In this document: piece after piece, positions 45,305-57,190 of the stretch
How positions within the stretch are numbered: position 1 is the stretch's first letter
Layout: the number at the start of each line of letters is the position of its first letter
NCBI GenBank assembly: GCA_021234155.1
Contig: JAJEKV010000023.1
Span: 5,041,945-5,105,944, forward strand
DNA length: 64,000 bases
Direction: 5' to 3'
Source: Isoetes taiwanensis
Lineage: Eukaryota > Streptophyta > Lycopodiopsida > Isoetales > Isoetaceae
The notes under the pieces: generated by a model
Database searches by the model: none
Seen by the model: only the letters and a program-made list of their open reading frames with translations
Told to the model about the DNA's origin: nothing
Position numbers and translations under genes: made by a program

Positions 45305-48168
45305 ATGGCTGCCCCAAGATTTTCTACACTTCAAGCTCTGCTCCCAAGGATCCGGCTCTTTTTGCATCGTATCCTTCTTGGCCCTTTTCCGTGAAGCCCT
45401 TGTTGGCCCAAATAAAAAAGTATTTGAGCATACAAGCTTTCTGAATTCTCTCAAATGGAACTTAGGCTCCCAATCGACCCGGTTGATGCGGTTCATCGCC
45501 AATATCGTTAACGACCATTAAAGGCTACACCACTATGGTCGATGGCACCACCATTTATTTGACTCAACATTTGATTTCGAGGTATTTCATATTCCCTTGC
45601 ACACCCCTTGTGTATCATGGTGCGTCATACGGGATCACCGATGTCCGCGAGTTTGGTGCACGCTTATCATGCCAATGTCCATCGTCGACCAATATCGACA
45701 AGCCTCACGAAACCTTTGTTAAATTTACGTGGCGCCAAGTTCCTTGGGTATTCTATCAAGAACACCCATATCAATAAGCCTTTCTATAACCTGGTCATCA
45801 ACGCTACACACTCCAACCACCACATAGATTGGCCCCAAATGATGTTCTATCGTCTTCTCAAGAAATGGACCGCCTTGGGTGCCACTTCCATTTCGAAGTT
45901 TACGTGGGAGGCCACTTTCAAGCCCTCATCGTCATTACTTCCCTCCCACACCACAAAATTCTCATAATTCCACTCAGCTCCCTTCCAATGACTAGCGAGC
46001 TGGCACTTCGCCCTTCTTCCCCTGGTCATGTCCAAAGTCCGCACACCCATGTCCTTTGTCTCCTCCTCCGCTACACCATCCGGTTCACACCATCTTTCCC
46101 AAACATCACAAACCAGGCAATAGCCGGCTCCACCACCACAACACCCTCGTCAGTTGTTATATCGGTATCGGCGGGATGCTCAAGCTGCTGCTCTCAAATT
46201 ACAAGAATCCCAAGGCGGCTCTTATGGCGAGGGTTCAGCGGGCACTAGAGGCCTCGATGCGGTACACGGGACCTTCAAGGCGCAAGCGCCCAAGTTGCAA
46301 CTTTGGAGGCCAAACTTCAAGACAAACACGGCGGCTCTCTTACAGGGCTCATGCGGATCTCAAAAGTGCACAAGATCAAGTCAGCCAACTTGCGGATCAA
46401 CGAGGCTCGGCTCAATGAAATCGAGAATTTATTGGAGCACAACAAGTCCAAAGCCGCTCTCGAGGTACCAGGGCCGCAGATATTGCTAAGCTCAACGCCT
46501 TGTACTCAGAACTTTGTGAAAATTTCAGCACTCAAGTTCAAAACCTTTCAGCCGCGGGGCGGCTCAAGTTGCCTCCTTGGCGGCTCGGCTTTCTACGAAC
46601 CTCTCGGCTCACCTCTCTTCAAGATCGACTACGGAGGTGCGAAGAAAGCGAAGATCTTGGATGGCGGCGGAGATTGCGTGCCCCGTCTCAATACTAGGAA
46701 ATCCTCCTCCCGAGTCAACACTTCTCGAAGCGGGTCCGTGACCCGATCCGCCCTTCTTTGCTAGAAGCGGGACAACCGGATCGTGATCTTGAACAACGGC
46801 CTCTGACAAGCTATTGATCTGGCGATGAGGCTCAAGCAAAACTTGGCGGCCATACCGCCATTCTTAACAGAATGCCTTTTGACTTCCGGTTCCTTCTGCT
46901 ATCACGATTATGTGGTTGCTCGCCGCCACCTCTTCCTTCCGAAGTGGCATGCGGCGGATGGACTGTGGATATTCCCCTGGCGGTCTGCAGATTTTCTTGG
47001 TTGGCGAGAACTCTCCATTGAAGACAAAGGGTTGTCTTTGTGCCCTTGTGGTCTTTGATCTCATACCTTGTGCCGATCCGGACTTTATCACCTTGAGTTG
47101 TTCAGCCCATGGCTTACATATTTCATGATTTCTATCGGGTGATACGGGAACACCGGAAATGGGCCCGCGCCGACTCTTTGGGGTGACCCCTTTGTGCAAT
47201 GGGTGCTTCGGGATAACAATCCATATCTTGCGGATCTGCTTTCGGACCCAAACTCTTCATCAGGAGTACATGCACGAGCTTGCCAATCATTTATCTCTAC
47301 GGCAAGCGGAAGCCTTTGCAATGAGATAAGGAAGTATCTAGGACATCAGAGGATCTTCCCTATGCACAAATTTATATGCAGCACCTTGCGGTTATAATCA
47401 ATTACGAGCTCGTTGGATAGCAAGGCGGTCCCCACGGGATGGGATAGCCCTCTGTCAACTCTCAACTCTCTGCTTCTCTTTGGGATCGTTGGTGTCAAGC
47501 TCTTGATCCGGATCTTGTCGATCAATTCGGGGAGACCGCTCGGCAACCCCACCCACGGGCATGGTTCCTTCTCCCTATGCTTCCCTGGGTGTACCTCCCG
47601 CCCCGGGTTTCGACTTCCGATTGGCGCCTCCCTTTTTGGACCAAGGTCATGGATGGTCATGGGATGGACTCCACCTCGGATCTCGCCGGATCTCGGTGGG
47701 ATCCACGTTTTGTTCGCCGCTCACATTGGGAAGAAGGTGCCACTCACGGATACCCACCCGAATTGGATCTACATTGCTAATGGCGTGGTTGGCAATGGCG
47801 GCGGATGCGCTTCATGGTTTTGACACCTTCTTGCGAGAATGCCACCACCTCACGATCCTTGGTCCATCTTCAAGCGAGGATTTTTGTGCTGCTCTCAAAT
47901 GCATTTTGCTAAGCTCCTTAAATCGGCGGCGTCCCATTTTTCACTGCAATCCGAATGCGGTGTCGATTGCCTTTGGACTCGGACCTGTCTCCTCATGGAA
48001 TGTCGGTACATTTCTTGAGGCGCCCATCTTTGCCCTTGAAGACATGGTGCGGCTCTCGCTTTCTTATTGATGCGAGATCACGCCCTTGGCCAAAACACTC
48101 CTCTGCTCTTCAAACACGCCCGGGATCTCATTAGCCGGTACCATAATGGTGCCGTCCTCACTCCGTGA
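45305..48168 (+). pseudogene. Extra 3' ORF with coiled coil (element C)
   Basis: Starts at ACCATGGCT (ATG 45305) and ends at TGA 48166-48168 in the same C-terminal context as copy B. N-terminal block HIDWPQMMFYRLLKKW is near 45820-45870, coiled coil about 46240-46560, C-terminal tryptophan-rich part about 47440-47810. It is frameshifted many times. Together with A and B it supports one ancestral ORF of about 960 codons; the family is not recognised. Confidence 0.6.
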
Positions 48169-48237
48169 GGATCACTTTCGAACAGATGGCTTCCGCCCTC
48201 GAAACACTTCCTCCTTTTCTTCACTCGAGTGTCGTTT

Positions 48238-48247
48238 GGTGGGGAAG
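48238..48247 (+). other. Polypurine tract of element C
   Basis: GGTGGGGAAG directly before the 3' LTR, identical to element B. Confidence 0.85.
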
Positions 48248-48824
48248 TGTTAGTCACATGCCTCTGAGTGCAGGACTATTCATACATCTGACAGACCAGG
48301 TCAAGCTCAAGGATCCTCGGTCAGCCACGGGTCAGCCATCAAAGGCTCGTGAGAAGACCAAGCGGCCGACCACCGCGATCAAAGCTGTGGCCGTCAACAA
48401 AGGCGCCCGCTTCGGACAAGTAATGACGAATCCCGCCCGCCCAGCGTCGGCGTCGGCATGATTCTAGGCACTTCAAGAGGCACCTGCCAACATTCCACAA
48501 ATCAGGCCTCCTTCGAGGAGTCGGCACGAGATCGATCGAGTGTCTATATTGGGCCAAAGGCCATTGTACTATATATGAGTAGAGCTAGCACATGAGTTTT
48601 TAGATGAGTTTTGAGTCTTGTCTCCTTTCGGTTTTCTCTCTATTGCGAGAGCTCATGTATGTTCATCATTGATATCAAAGGAAGCTTATCATTTTTTCTC
48701 TCATTTGTTACTTGTTTTCTTCTCTTCTTGCAAATCCGTGACATAGTCCCCGGACTCTCTGTTAGATCCACGGGTCCTCACAGAGGGGTTTGTCTTCTAG
48801 GAGTTCGAACCCGGACCCCAAACA
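48248..48824 (+). repeat. 3' LTR of element C
   Basis: 577 bp, TG...CA ends, followed by CTTAT. TATA region at about 48569. Confidence 0.95.
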
Positions 48825-49273
48825 CTTATGGAAGAAATTTCAACAAATCAAAGGCTAAGATGGTGTATAGGGAAGCCCGAACATAAATAATAAAGGGGAG
48901 CCTATAGGAAGGACGATTGCGACATCAAGATTAGACACAAGAGTTGCCAAGAGGGCTATGCAACAGCCAATGGGCATCAGGGCACTTATAAAATTGACCA
49001 CATTAGGGGAGGAACATCTCCTAGTCAAGGATATTCTCCAAGTACCCCACATCGATGACTAATGTCACAGCTATGCCACCAACAAGTAGATGACTTCATC
49101 GACTTATGATATCAAGAGCCCTAAAGGATGAGACTGGGCATACCTCCTCGGAAGAGCAACTATCACAGATATCCAGGCCATAGTAATATCAGATTTGGAC
49201 TTCAAGCAAACATGCTTTGACTAAGGAGCTTTTACAAGCAAGCAAGGGTGGGCTCCTCAGGAATAGGAATATG
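48825..49273 (+). repeat. Flank X', copy 3 (continuous with remnant F)
   Basis: Same as 9117-9564 and 23137-23584 up to GGAATAT. Here it continues as GGCAAGACTGCAAC, which is the undisturbed arrangement. Confidence 0.85.
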
Positions 49274-50870
49274 GCAAGACTGCAACAAACTTCTTCCTCA
49301 TCAGCCCCGATACTTCAGACCAGCTACATCAACCTCGATAGCATCATCTCAAGATCATGATGATCTTCGATCTTCCACCTTAGAGATGGAGGTCAAACAC
49401 CATCAAGAAGAGGCACCATGGGGGACCAGATACCAGCATTACTAATTGATCAGTCAAGATTAGTCCCTGCACATAGATGAAAGTAAACTTCTCTCAGGAA
49501 GAGAAGTTGCACAGTTAGAACTGGTAAAAGCACTCAACATTGTCATCAGCCTTATAACAGCAGCAGGTGACCGCCAAGATGAAGAATCGAATCGACAAGG
49601 TCAACACAACAATATCAATTCAGGAGTTAGAAGATTCATCCTCAAATCTCGTAACCTTCAAGGCAAATGAGTCAAATACGAAAGATTCTACAGAGTGGTG
49701 AACATTACCTTCTGTGTCGCCACTGCGTCACCAAGTCCACTAAGATGGATAACTTTAATGAAGATAGTCAACATCAACATTAAGGACAAGAAGAGTCAAG
49801 AGTCAGAATATGTTTGACAAAAGAAGCAGGGGACACGAATGGGTGATAACATCCATGATGGGATGGGGACAAAATTTTGAGTAGATTTTTGTCATTTCTT
49901 TTAGAAGGGATGGACCCAATAATGGAGCAAAGCTTCAAGGATTGGGAAGAAAAACGTATGGAGTACAATAATTGTATACATTGATGACAGATATCCAACA
50001 TGTTGGAACCTCTTCGTGAGTTTGATCACCTCGCTAAGAAGGATTCAATAATAGGATAACCGTCGACCATGTATATGACGAGTACTTCCACAGCATAAGG
50101 AATAATCCGACCAAATGAAGGGAAGCAATCTAATAAGTCCGGCCAACTTCTTAGATGGCATCAAATCAAAGGTGGGACTATTTCAAGTGGGCAATATTTA
50201 AGAAAAAGGGGAGATCCTAGAGTATAGATTAGATCTGAAACAAGAATAATCATTTAATTACATAGTTTTTATGTGTGCCCAAAGGTAAGGTCATGCTTAC
50301 TAAACTTGTGGCCATAGGATTTATGTAAGTAGTTCTTTAACTTGTAACCTTGCACCTCCTAGATGGCGGACATCTTTAAGAGCAAGACTCTTAAGTCTAA
50401 ATCTAGGCCAGTAATTATGGCAAGGCCAAGTAATTAGCAGCACCAACGGAACAAGAGTCAAGTTCGACATCAACATTAAGCGGAGCAAAGTAGAGCATCG
50501 GCACCAACTTATGTACATTGGCAACTATGACCTCATAATAGACATGCAATATTAAAGCCGGCTAAGGCAATAATTGATTATCATAAGCAAGAGATGTTAT
50601 CCCAGCACCAAAGGGCAAGTACCTTATAATTAAAGTTAAGTTAAAGTACCTGATGAAGTGCATCATGAGGAATGAGGTCGTACATACTTAAGCTACAAGA
50701 CGTCAACCCCGAATAATAGTAAGAAGGAAGATGCTACGTCGAAACAGTTGCCTCGGCCAATTTCTAAGTTAATCAAGAAGTCCCATGATATACCTCTAGA
50801 TGAAATTTGAGAGCTTTTGCTCTATAGAGGTGTAGAGTCTGAAATCACTCTTGCACCAGATGCAGAGCTG
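49274..50870 (+). other. Degraded 5' part of chromovirus-like remnant F
   Basis: About 1.6 kb with no recognisable gag or protease. It lies between X/X' and the RT remnant, so it should be the gag-protease region of F. Short frames here show no motif I can name. Confidence 0.4.
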
Positions 50871-51280
50871 ACCAGCAAAGCTCAAGAAGCAGTTGTAGGA
50901 GTTGATCGACTTGGGATCCTTTCGGCCAGGATGGAAGTCTAAAGATGTATATCAACCATGGGCAGCTCAACAAGCAAACGACATAATGGATCAGCCCCAA
51001 GAAGCAAGATTCTTCTACAAAATCGACTTAAGCTCGGGCTGTCATCAAATAAGGATGAAGGGCGAAGATAATTATAAGACTTCTTCAGAAGACGGTATGG
51101 GCACTATGACTTCACAGTAATGCCCCTGAGTCTATGGAATGCTCCACCAACTTGTATGCATTTGAGGAACGACATCTTCGAAGATTCCTTGGATGATTTC
51201 TTCATCAATTCTCTTCGAGACATCGTGATCTACAGCAAATCAATAGAAGAGCATGCAGCCGTGGAGATGTTAAGACGTCG
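50871..51280 (+). pseudogene. pol: Reverse transcriptase remnant of F (chromovirus-like)
   Basis: FFYKIDLSSGCHQIRMKGED (about 51011-51070) matches the RT block of chromoviruses. It is followed, after a frame change, by RYGHYDFTVMP, NAPPTCM and INSLRDIVIYSKSIEEH (about 51200-51255), where the catalytic Asp-Asp reads Arg-Asp. The segment between DLGSFRPGWKS and the FFYKIDL block is shortened. Clearly non-functional and much older than the A and D elements. Confidence 0.75.
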
Positions 51281-51519
51281 CCACTCATTGGCAAGCTTTT
51301 GACGCATCAATTTGCAATGCCATCTCCACACTTTGGCAAGCAAATTCAACAAGAAAATAGAAGAAGCCATCCCCTCTAACGTGGAGTTCAAGCACATATG
51401 GGCTAGTCTTTGCAAGAGTGCAAGGACGGATTAAGAAAGAGAAACCTTCAAATATTTTAAAAAGGAAGGCAATCTTTAATATTAAAGAATAACTATGCGT
51501 ACTTAAAGCATAAGGAGTA

Positions 51520-52100
51520 AGAAAAATCTTCCATGACACGCATAATAGCCCTATTTCCGGCTATGTAGAATTTATAAAGGCCTACTTCAAGATTAGAAGT
51601 AGCTACTTACTTTTGGCCGGGCATGAAGAGGCATATAGTCAGGTATCCAAGAATGTCAGTTGTGTCAGCAGACAAAGGTAGAACAACTTCAAACCTCGGG
51701 AGTCTTGGAACCTTCGGAAGTTATCAGCATGGTTTTCATAGCGGGCCTTCCAAAGACAACAAGAAGCTTTGACGCCTTGATGGTTGTGGTATATAACTTA
51801 TCAAAAGGGCACATACTTGCCATGCCACACCATAGGCACCACTTTGGATCTAGCCATGTGGTCTACATAAGAGTTTTTTTTAGGCTGCATGGAATGCACA
51901 GGTCGATCATCACCAATAGAGATTCGAAGTTCTTTAGCAACGTTTAGCAAGACTTCTTCAACATGAGCCGCACCAACTTGTGAATGAGTTTTTCGTATCA
52001 TTTGCAGTCAAATGGGCAAATAGACTGCACCGAAACAATTTTGGAGAGCACGTTGAGAAACTATGATTGGAACAAGCAATCCAAATGGGCCGATTACATC
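51520..52100 (+). pseudogene. pol: Integrase remnant of F (chromovirus-like)
   Basis: Blocks in order: FHDTHNSPISGYVEFIKAY (about 51530), WPGMKRHIVRYP (about 51615), CQQTKVEQ (51663), GLPKTTRSFDALMVVVYNLS (about 51745) and FRLHGMHRSIITNRDSKFFS (about 51885). The first catalytic Asp of the VVD-LSK type is Tyr here; the second survives in NRDSKF. The SYH-Q-NGQ block near 52000 lacks a clear Glu. The His/Cys finger has lost residues. Element E is inserted just beyond. Confidence 0.75.
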
Positions 52101-52139
52101 TACCTGGTCAATTACGTACAATAATATGAAGCAAGAGTC

Positions 52140-53108
52140 TGTTGCCCCTTTTTGGGCAACATGGACCAGCATGATATTTAGAGTTTCAAGATTGGAAGAT
52201 ACTTGTCAAAGTTTGGAAGACTTGTGGTTTCTTTTGAGGTTTCATCTTAAGTTACTTTCTCATCACTCATATGGTAAGAGTTAGTGCTATTTTGATCCTG
52301 CTAGAGTTTGGAAGAAATTGGTTCAAGTTTGGAAGACCCTTGGGATCTTGGTTGTATAGCCTAATTCTTTCCTTTGAGGAAGTTTTCTAGTTACATTCTT
52401 ATTTCTTGAAGACCAGGCAAAGAATATTGCAAGCTATACAAGGAGTCATTACCATGTTGCTCATATTCACTCATATGAAACTAAATGGAGTTGCACCCAT
52501 GATTTGGAAGTCACACATATGAAGATGCACTTAGAAGTGGAATTGCTCTTATTTTGGCCTTGAAGATTGGAAGACCTTTTTAGAAGTTTGGAAGACCCTA
52601 GGGCCTTGAGCAAAGTTATGTTCATCATAAGGTATGATTTGAGCTTTTGAGATATGATCATGTGCTACAGGGGTTCCAGCCTTCATCCATTTCATCCATC
52701 CTACATCCACCTTCCTTTCATTTTTTTATATACCTCATTTTCACCCTGTCATGCCTTCTTTCATTACTTCACTACCTATATTTTATTGGCCTCACCTCCA
52801 CTTGTGAATTGCTCTCAAGAGATCATGAAAAACCTCAAGAGCAAAGAAGCTTGAATTTTACCTTCATTCTATCACCCTAAATCCTACCATAGCCTTTTTC
52901 TCCTATTTTTCCACCCTTTTCCTATGATTTTTCACCATTTCCAAGGTTGAAAATTCATTGACCATAGTCAAAATGGCCAAAATTTCAAGTATCTCAATTT
53001 GACCACGAAAACACTCTAGATTTGAAGCTTGGCAAAAATAGCTAGATTGGCCTTTTCAAAATTCAAAAAAGACCATGGGAAACCCCTCAAATATCATTTC
53101 TTGGGATC

Positions 53109-53143
<35 letters not shown>

Positions 53144-54600
53144 ATTCTAGCCTATCTACCCTATTTTCTAATTTCCACGTCGCCTTAAATTCCACCTCAG
53201 CCCCCATTTCCCCGTGGCACAGGAGGGGGCCTCAATTTCTGGTGGCACAACCCCCTCTGCGTGTACGTTTTTGAAGGCCACGTTGGAATGGTCCTTTTAT
53301 ACCTTAAGCTTCGGACTAAAAATGCCTGTGGGATATATCGAGCTTAAGAATTTTTGAAGAACCCTAAAAATGCGAGACATTGCTAAATCTGGCTGATTGG
53401 TGCCCTTTTTGATTGGATCCGCCCTTTTCCTCCCGATTTATCCTCCTAGACCTTTTTAAACCCCCTGGAACCCTTTGTGGCACTTGATTGATAGAAACTT
53501 GCTCAGATTAGGCGGAAATCATTGAACCGAAAGCTGGTTTTGGGAAGGGGCAGTTTTAATCTGGGAATCTGAGATCATTTTTGACCCCCTCGGAGATATA
53601 CCTACCGTGATCTGGGCGATTTCTATATTCACGATATTCTCTTGATCTGTTTCTACCTCAAATTACGCTAATCCTTTCGAGATTGAAGATTGATCGTATT
53701 TTGATTGAAGGCCAGACTCTGTTGTGACTTATTTGACATCAAAACTCCCTCTGCTACTCAAATTATCTTATTATTTTCTCTTTCGATAATTTTGGGTTTT
53801 GAGAAGTTGACAATGCCTTGGGATCTGTTCTCAAGCATTATCACAGGTATTACTTCTTTGAGAATTCTAAACTCTGTGATATCTTATGATTTGAATGCAT
53901 ATTCATTGCACGGACAAATAGTGTTTCCATCTTCTTTTGTTTCAAGTTGTTACGCTTTGTCTAAACTAATAGAAACCAGATATTTAAAGTAGAATCCAAA
54001 TTAAATAGTCGTGTCCCATTCTTTAAAAGGTTTGAGTATTGCTTATATGTAAAGAAAACAAAGAAAAAATAGTTTTTCCATAAGCTGTCATAACCTGTGA
54101 TGGAAATCGAGACTTTGGCCCATCTCGGTAAATATCATAGTGTTTGCTTGTCAAGAAAACCTTATGCACATGATCTAGAGTTTATTTTGAATTTGTTTAT
54201 ACAAATTCCAACTCAAGATTCATCACCAAACTATATTTGCAAATTTTGGCTCTCTGTTTTGGCATTGACCAATTTTTCTTGAACTTTGACATAGATTTTC
54301 TTGGCCTTCCTCTATCCAAATCGAGTCAGACTTTCACCAGTAGCTTCCTCCACTTGTCTATAAACCATACCAAAAATCAAAACTCAAAAATCTTAAAGGG
54401 TGTGACTGCTAAACTGATTTTTGTTCTGACAGTTTTTTTTGCTTCAGGGACTGTAGTGATTTTGAGAAATCTAGCATTTCAAATTGAGTTCTTTTGCTTT
54501 ATATGATCGAGGATTGATCACCCTAAGTGATCTGGAGGTCTGACCGGTTTGTTTGCACTTCCTTTGAGGTTAGACTAAAATTCCAGGTTTTAGGCTAACA
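52140..54600 (+). repeat. 5' LTR of element E
   Basis: 2461 bp, TGTTGCCC...GGCTAACA. It opens with a hairpin (TTGCCC/GGGCAA), has seven GGAAG-type motifs (mostly TTTGGAAGA or ATTGGAAGA) in its first ~450 bp, an A-run of 30 at 53111-53140 and TATA box TTTATA at 53296-53301. Short frames inside are not credible genes. Confidence 0.9.
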
Positions 54601-54604
54601 TTTT

Positions 54605-54620
54605 TGGAGTCCCTAGGGAT
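54605..54620 (+). other. Candidate primer binding site of element E
   Basis: TGGAGTCCCTAGGGAT starts four bases after the LTR and parallels the site in D. Confidence 0.5.
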
Positions 54621-54642
54621 TTTTTTACGGAAATTGAACTCA

Positions 54643-55985
54643 ATGGCACCAAGGAAGATTTGAGTCTGCTGAACCACACGAGGAGACAAATCAACCAGAT
54701 TTGGTAGGAGTAAGCATGAGAGTGGCTACCAGATCTACCACTAATGCTACAAATACTCCCAACTTGCCTATTCCTCCACCAGCTCCTCTCTATCAGTCTA
54801 CAAATATTACAAATATTTCCTCTGTGCCCTCTTCTTCACAAATTCATAAACTTTTTGAACCAGATCAACACGCTTTCATCTGTTCCTCCATCGGCACCTT
54901 ATCATTTTGAGTTGACTATACTGTTCCCCCCCCTTGCTATGATTCTTCCATGAATGCCAACCATTTTCTAAAAACTTTGAAGACTATTATGAAGAACATG
55001 GGAGAAAGAAGGGGTTCGGGTTTGCGAGAATTCATCAAATGCATGAAGGGTGATGAGGCCGGATCTTGGCTCGATTTTGAGCTCGTCTATAGGTACCAAA
55101 GGGGATGAATTGGAACACAAGTTTCTATCAAGGTTTGGTAAGGCTACTTCACCCCAGGATCTTGTCTTTGAACTCAACTCATTTTCCATTAGACCTGGTG
55201 AGAGTGTAAAGCAGTATGTGGAGAGATTTAATTCTTATTTGCTAGTGTGTAACAGGAATCAGGTTACTCATCCAACATTGCACCTAGTTGCTTCCTTTAT
55301 CAGAGGTTTGATGTCTAGACCTAGGATCTATAGGAAGTTATTAAAATTACAAAAATTTGGTGAGTTGGATTCTATCCATAAAACATTTGTAAAGGCTGTA
55401 GATCTGGCAGAACTATTAAGCTATCTTCCTGATGAAGAGATCAGAGATCCATTTTATCCTCCTCATCATGGAACTGAACATGATTTACATTTTGCTAATG
55501 CTGCTCCTGTTTATGCAGTACAAAAAGAGAAGAAGAAGTCCAAGGCTGAAGAATTGGATCCTCATGTTTCAGAGATGAAATCTGAGATCAGTAAAGTGTC
55601 TGAGGCACTTTTGGAAGTTACCAAACAACTTACTGAATTAAAAAACAGTAAAGATGCCCCACCTCCTGAATGCACAAACTGTGGTAAACCTTACCATAGA
55701 GCTGAGCAGTGTTTTGCAAGGCAATGTCCTAAGTGTCATAGAAGAGGTCACTTTGGTAGAGAATGTCCTGTTTGCTCTTTTTGCAAGGAAATAGGTCATG
55801 AGGAGAAGTATTGCGGTGTTAAGGCTTATTTTGAAAAACAAGATAAAGGTAAACAAATGTCAAATATAAGTTTTATTGAGACTTGTGCGGGGAGAACAGG
55901 GAAGAGCAAGATGTTATGGTTGTGCGAGAACCGTGCGAGCTCATCCAAATGCATCTATGAGTTTACATTCCACCTCATAAGGTAA
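54643..55985 (+). pseudogene. gag: Gag of element E
   Basis: ATG at 54643 (MAPRK) matches the D start. The first 400 bp are out of frame. The frame 55050-55985 carries FLSRFGKATSPQDLVFEL (about 55118) and three knuckles: CTNCGKPYHRAEQC, CPKCHRRGHFGREC and CSFCKEIGHEEKYC (about 55673-55812). The capsid and knuckle pattern is that of D. Confidence 0.8.
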
Positions 55986-56025
55986 CATTTCAATCAGATC
56001 CTCAGAATATAGCTCCTCCTCCTGC

Positions 56026-56700
56026 TCAAAGGTATAAACAGAAAGATTCTGAGTTGGATGAATTTGAATTACTTATGAAAAATTCTAAGGTTACTGTGGA
56101 TTTATTAACTCTGCTGAGAATTGCACCATCATACGAGGAAAAGTTGATCAAAAGCACTCCGGATATTGAAGAGGTTCTTTGCTGAAACCTGCAACAATAT
56201 TTCGTGGCTTTGCCCGAGCAAACCGAAGATCCAGTGCTTTTACTTGTAGTGCTACTATAGGAACTTCCCATCTAGACAAAGTTTTTCTTTGGATGGAGGT
56301 TCTTCTCTTAATGTTATGCCTTATCATGTTATGAAGGCTTTGGATCTCAAGGTAGAAGATAATACTTCCATTGTTCTAAAATCTTTTTCAAATGCTAAAG
56401 TTGTGCCTAAGGGAATAGTAAGAAATGTATCTGTGAATCTGGGGGAATCATTGTCTTTGGCCACATTTGTGGTTGTTGATTTTGAAAATGTTAATCAAGC
56501 TAATATCTATGATCTATTATTAGGAAGGAGATGGATGAAAAGCTTGTGGATGCGGACACTGTATGGTGCGAAGGCACTTGCACCATTTCAATGGAGCAAC
56601 TTTCATCAAGCGGCAAACAAAAACCGATCCATCTGCTAACATTAGGTTCATAGATGTGGACATACTCTGGGAAGAAGATTTGGGTGTTTACAATTTAGGC
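56026..56700 (+). pseudogene. pol: Protease of element E
   Basis: The frame 56289-56639 starts at the active-site segment MDGGSSLNVM and ends IYDLLLGRRWM, as in D. The upstream part (LLTLLRIAPSYEEKL, about 56103) is in another frame. Confidence 0.75.
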
Positions 56701-56759
56701 CTGGATGCTAGTATACATGAAGAGGGTTGTCAACTTTGCTTACATGCATGTTGAATCTC

Positions 56760-57190
56760 GATCTGAAGGCAAAAAAAAGCCTATCTACGGTTTGATGGAG
56801 GTATGTCAAAAAAAAGCGGGGATTGCTTCTTCTTACCTTTGCTATTTTGAAGGATGCAGATTTTAAGTTGATGACTAAGATAGGGAGAATTCACCCTAAT
56901 ATTTCTTCTAATGCAGTGAGAATACAAAGCCCTCATTGCGGGTTTACAAGAAGCAAGGTGTATGAGTATTTCTCATATTGTTATTTATGGAGACTCACAA
57001 CTTGTTTGTAGACAAATCTTGGGAGAATATCGAACTAAACATCAAGACATGGAGGATCTGAGTGCTCAAGCCGGAGAATTATTAACTTTTTTGATCATTG
57101 GGAGATTTTACATATTCCTAGATCTAAAAATTTTGAAGGCCCGACTCATTGTGCGAGAAAAACCCTTATGGAGTATTTATGCGAAGGAGC
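56760..57190 (+). pseudogene. pol: Archaeal-type RNase H domain located before RT (element E)
   Basis: Motifs: YLRFDGGMSKK (about 56780), EYKALIAGLQEA (about 56922, Glu present), IVIYGDSQLVCRQILGEY (about 56975-57030) and a damaged C-terminal strand near 57120-57160. It lies between protease and RT exactly as in D, so the arrangement is a family trait and not a chance rearrangement of one copy. Confidence 0.75.

Larger units (their letters stand above)
37820..48824 (+). mobile_element. Family-A Ty3/gypsy element, copy C (complete)
   Basis: An 11,005-bp element. LTRs are at 37820-38397 and 48248-48824, flanked by CTTAT (37815-37819 and 48825-48829). The internal order equals copy B. Both flanks are the same as those of B, so it is the same insertion copied with its surroundings. 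Confidence 0.95.

Noticed and set aside
1-49000. RIP-like or methylation-driven mutation as cause of the copy differences
   Set aside because: Deamination gives C to T (CTG to TTG, CAG to CAA/TAG). The dominant change seen is CWG towards CG-containing strings with indels, the opposite direction.
53111-53140. Poly(A) tail of a retrogene or LINE
   Set aside because: The A-run is inside the E LTR and is present at the same place in the other LTR (62873-62898).
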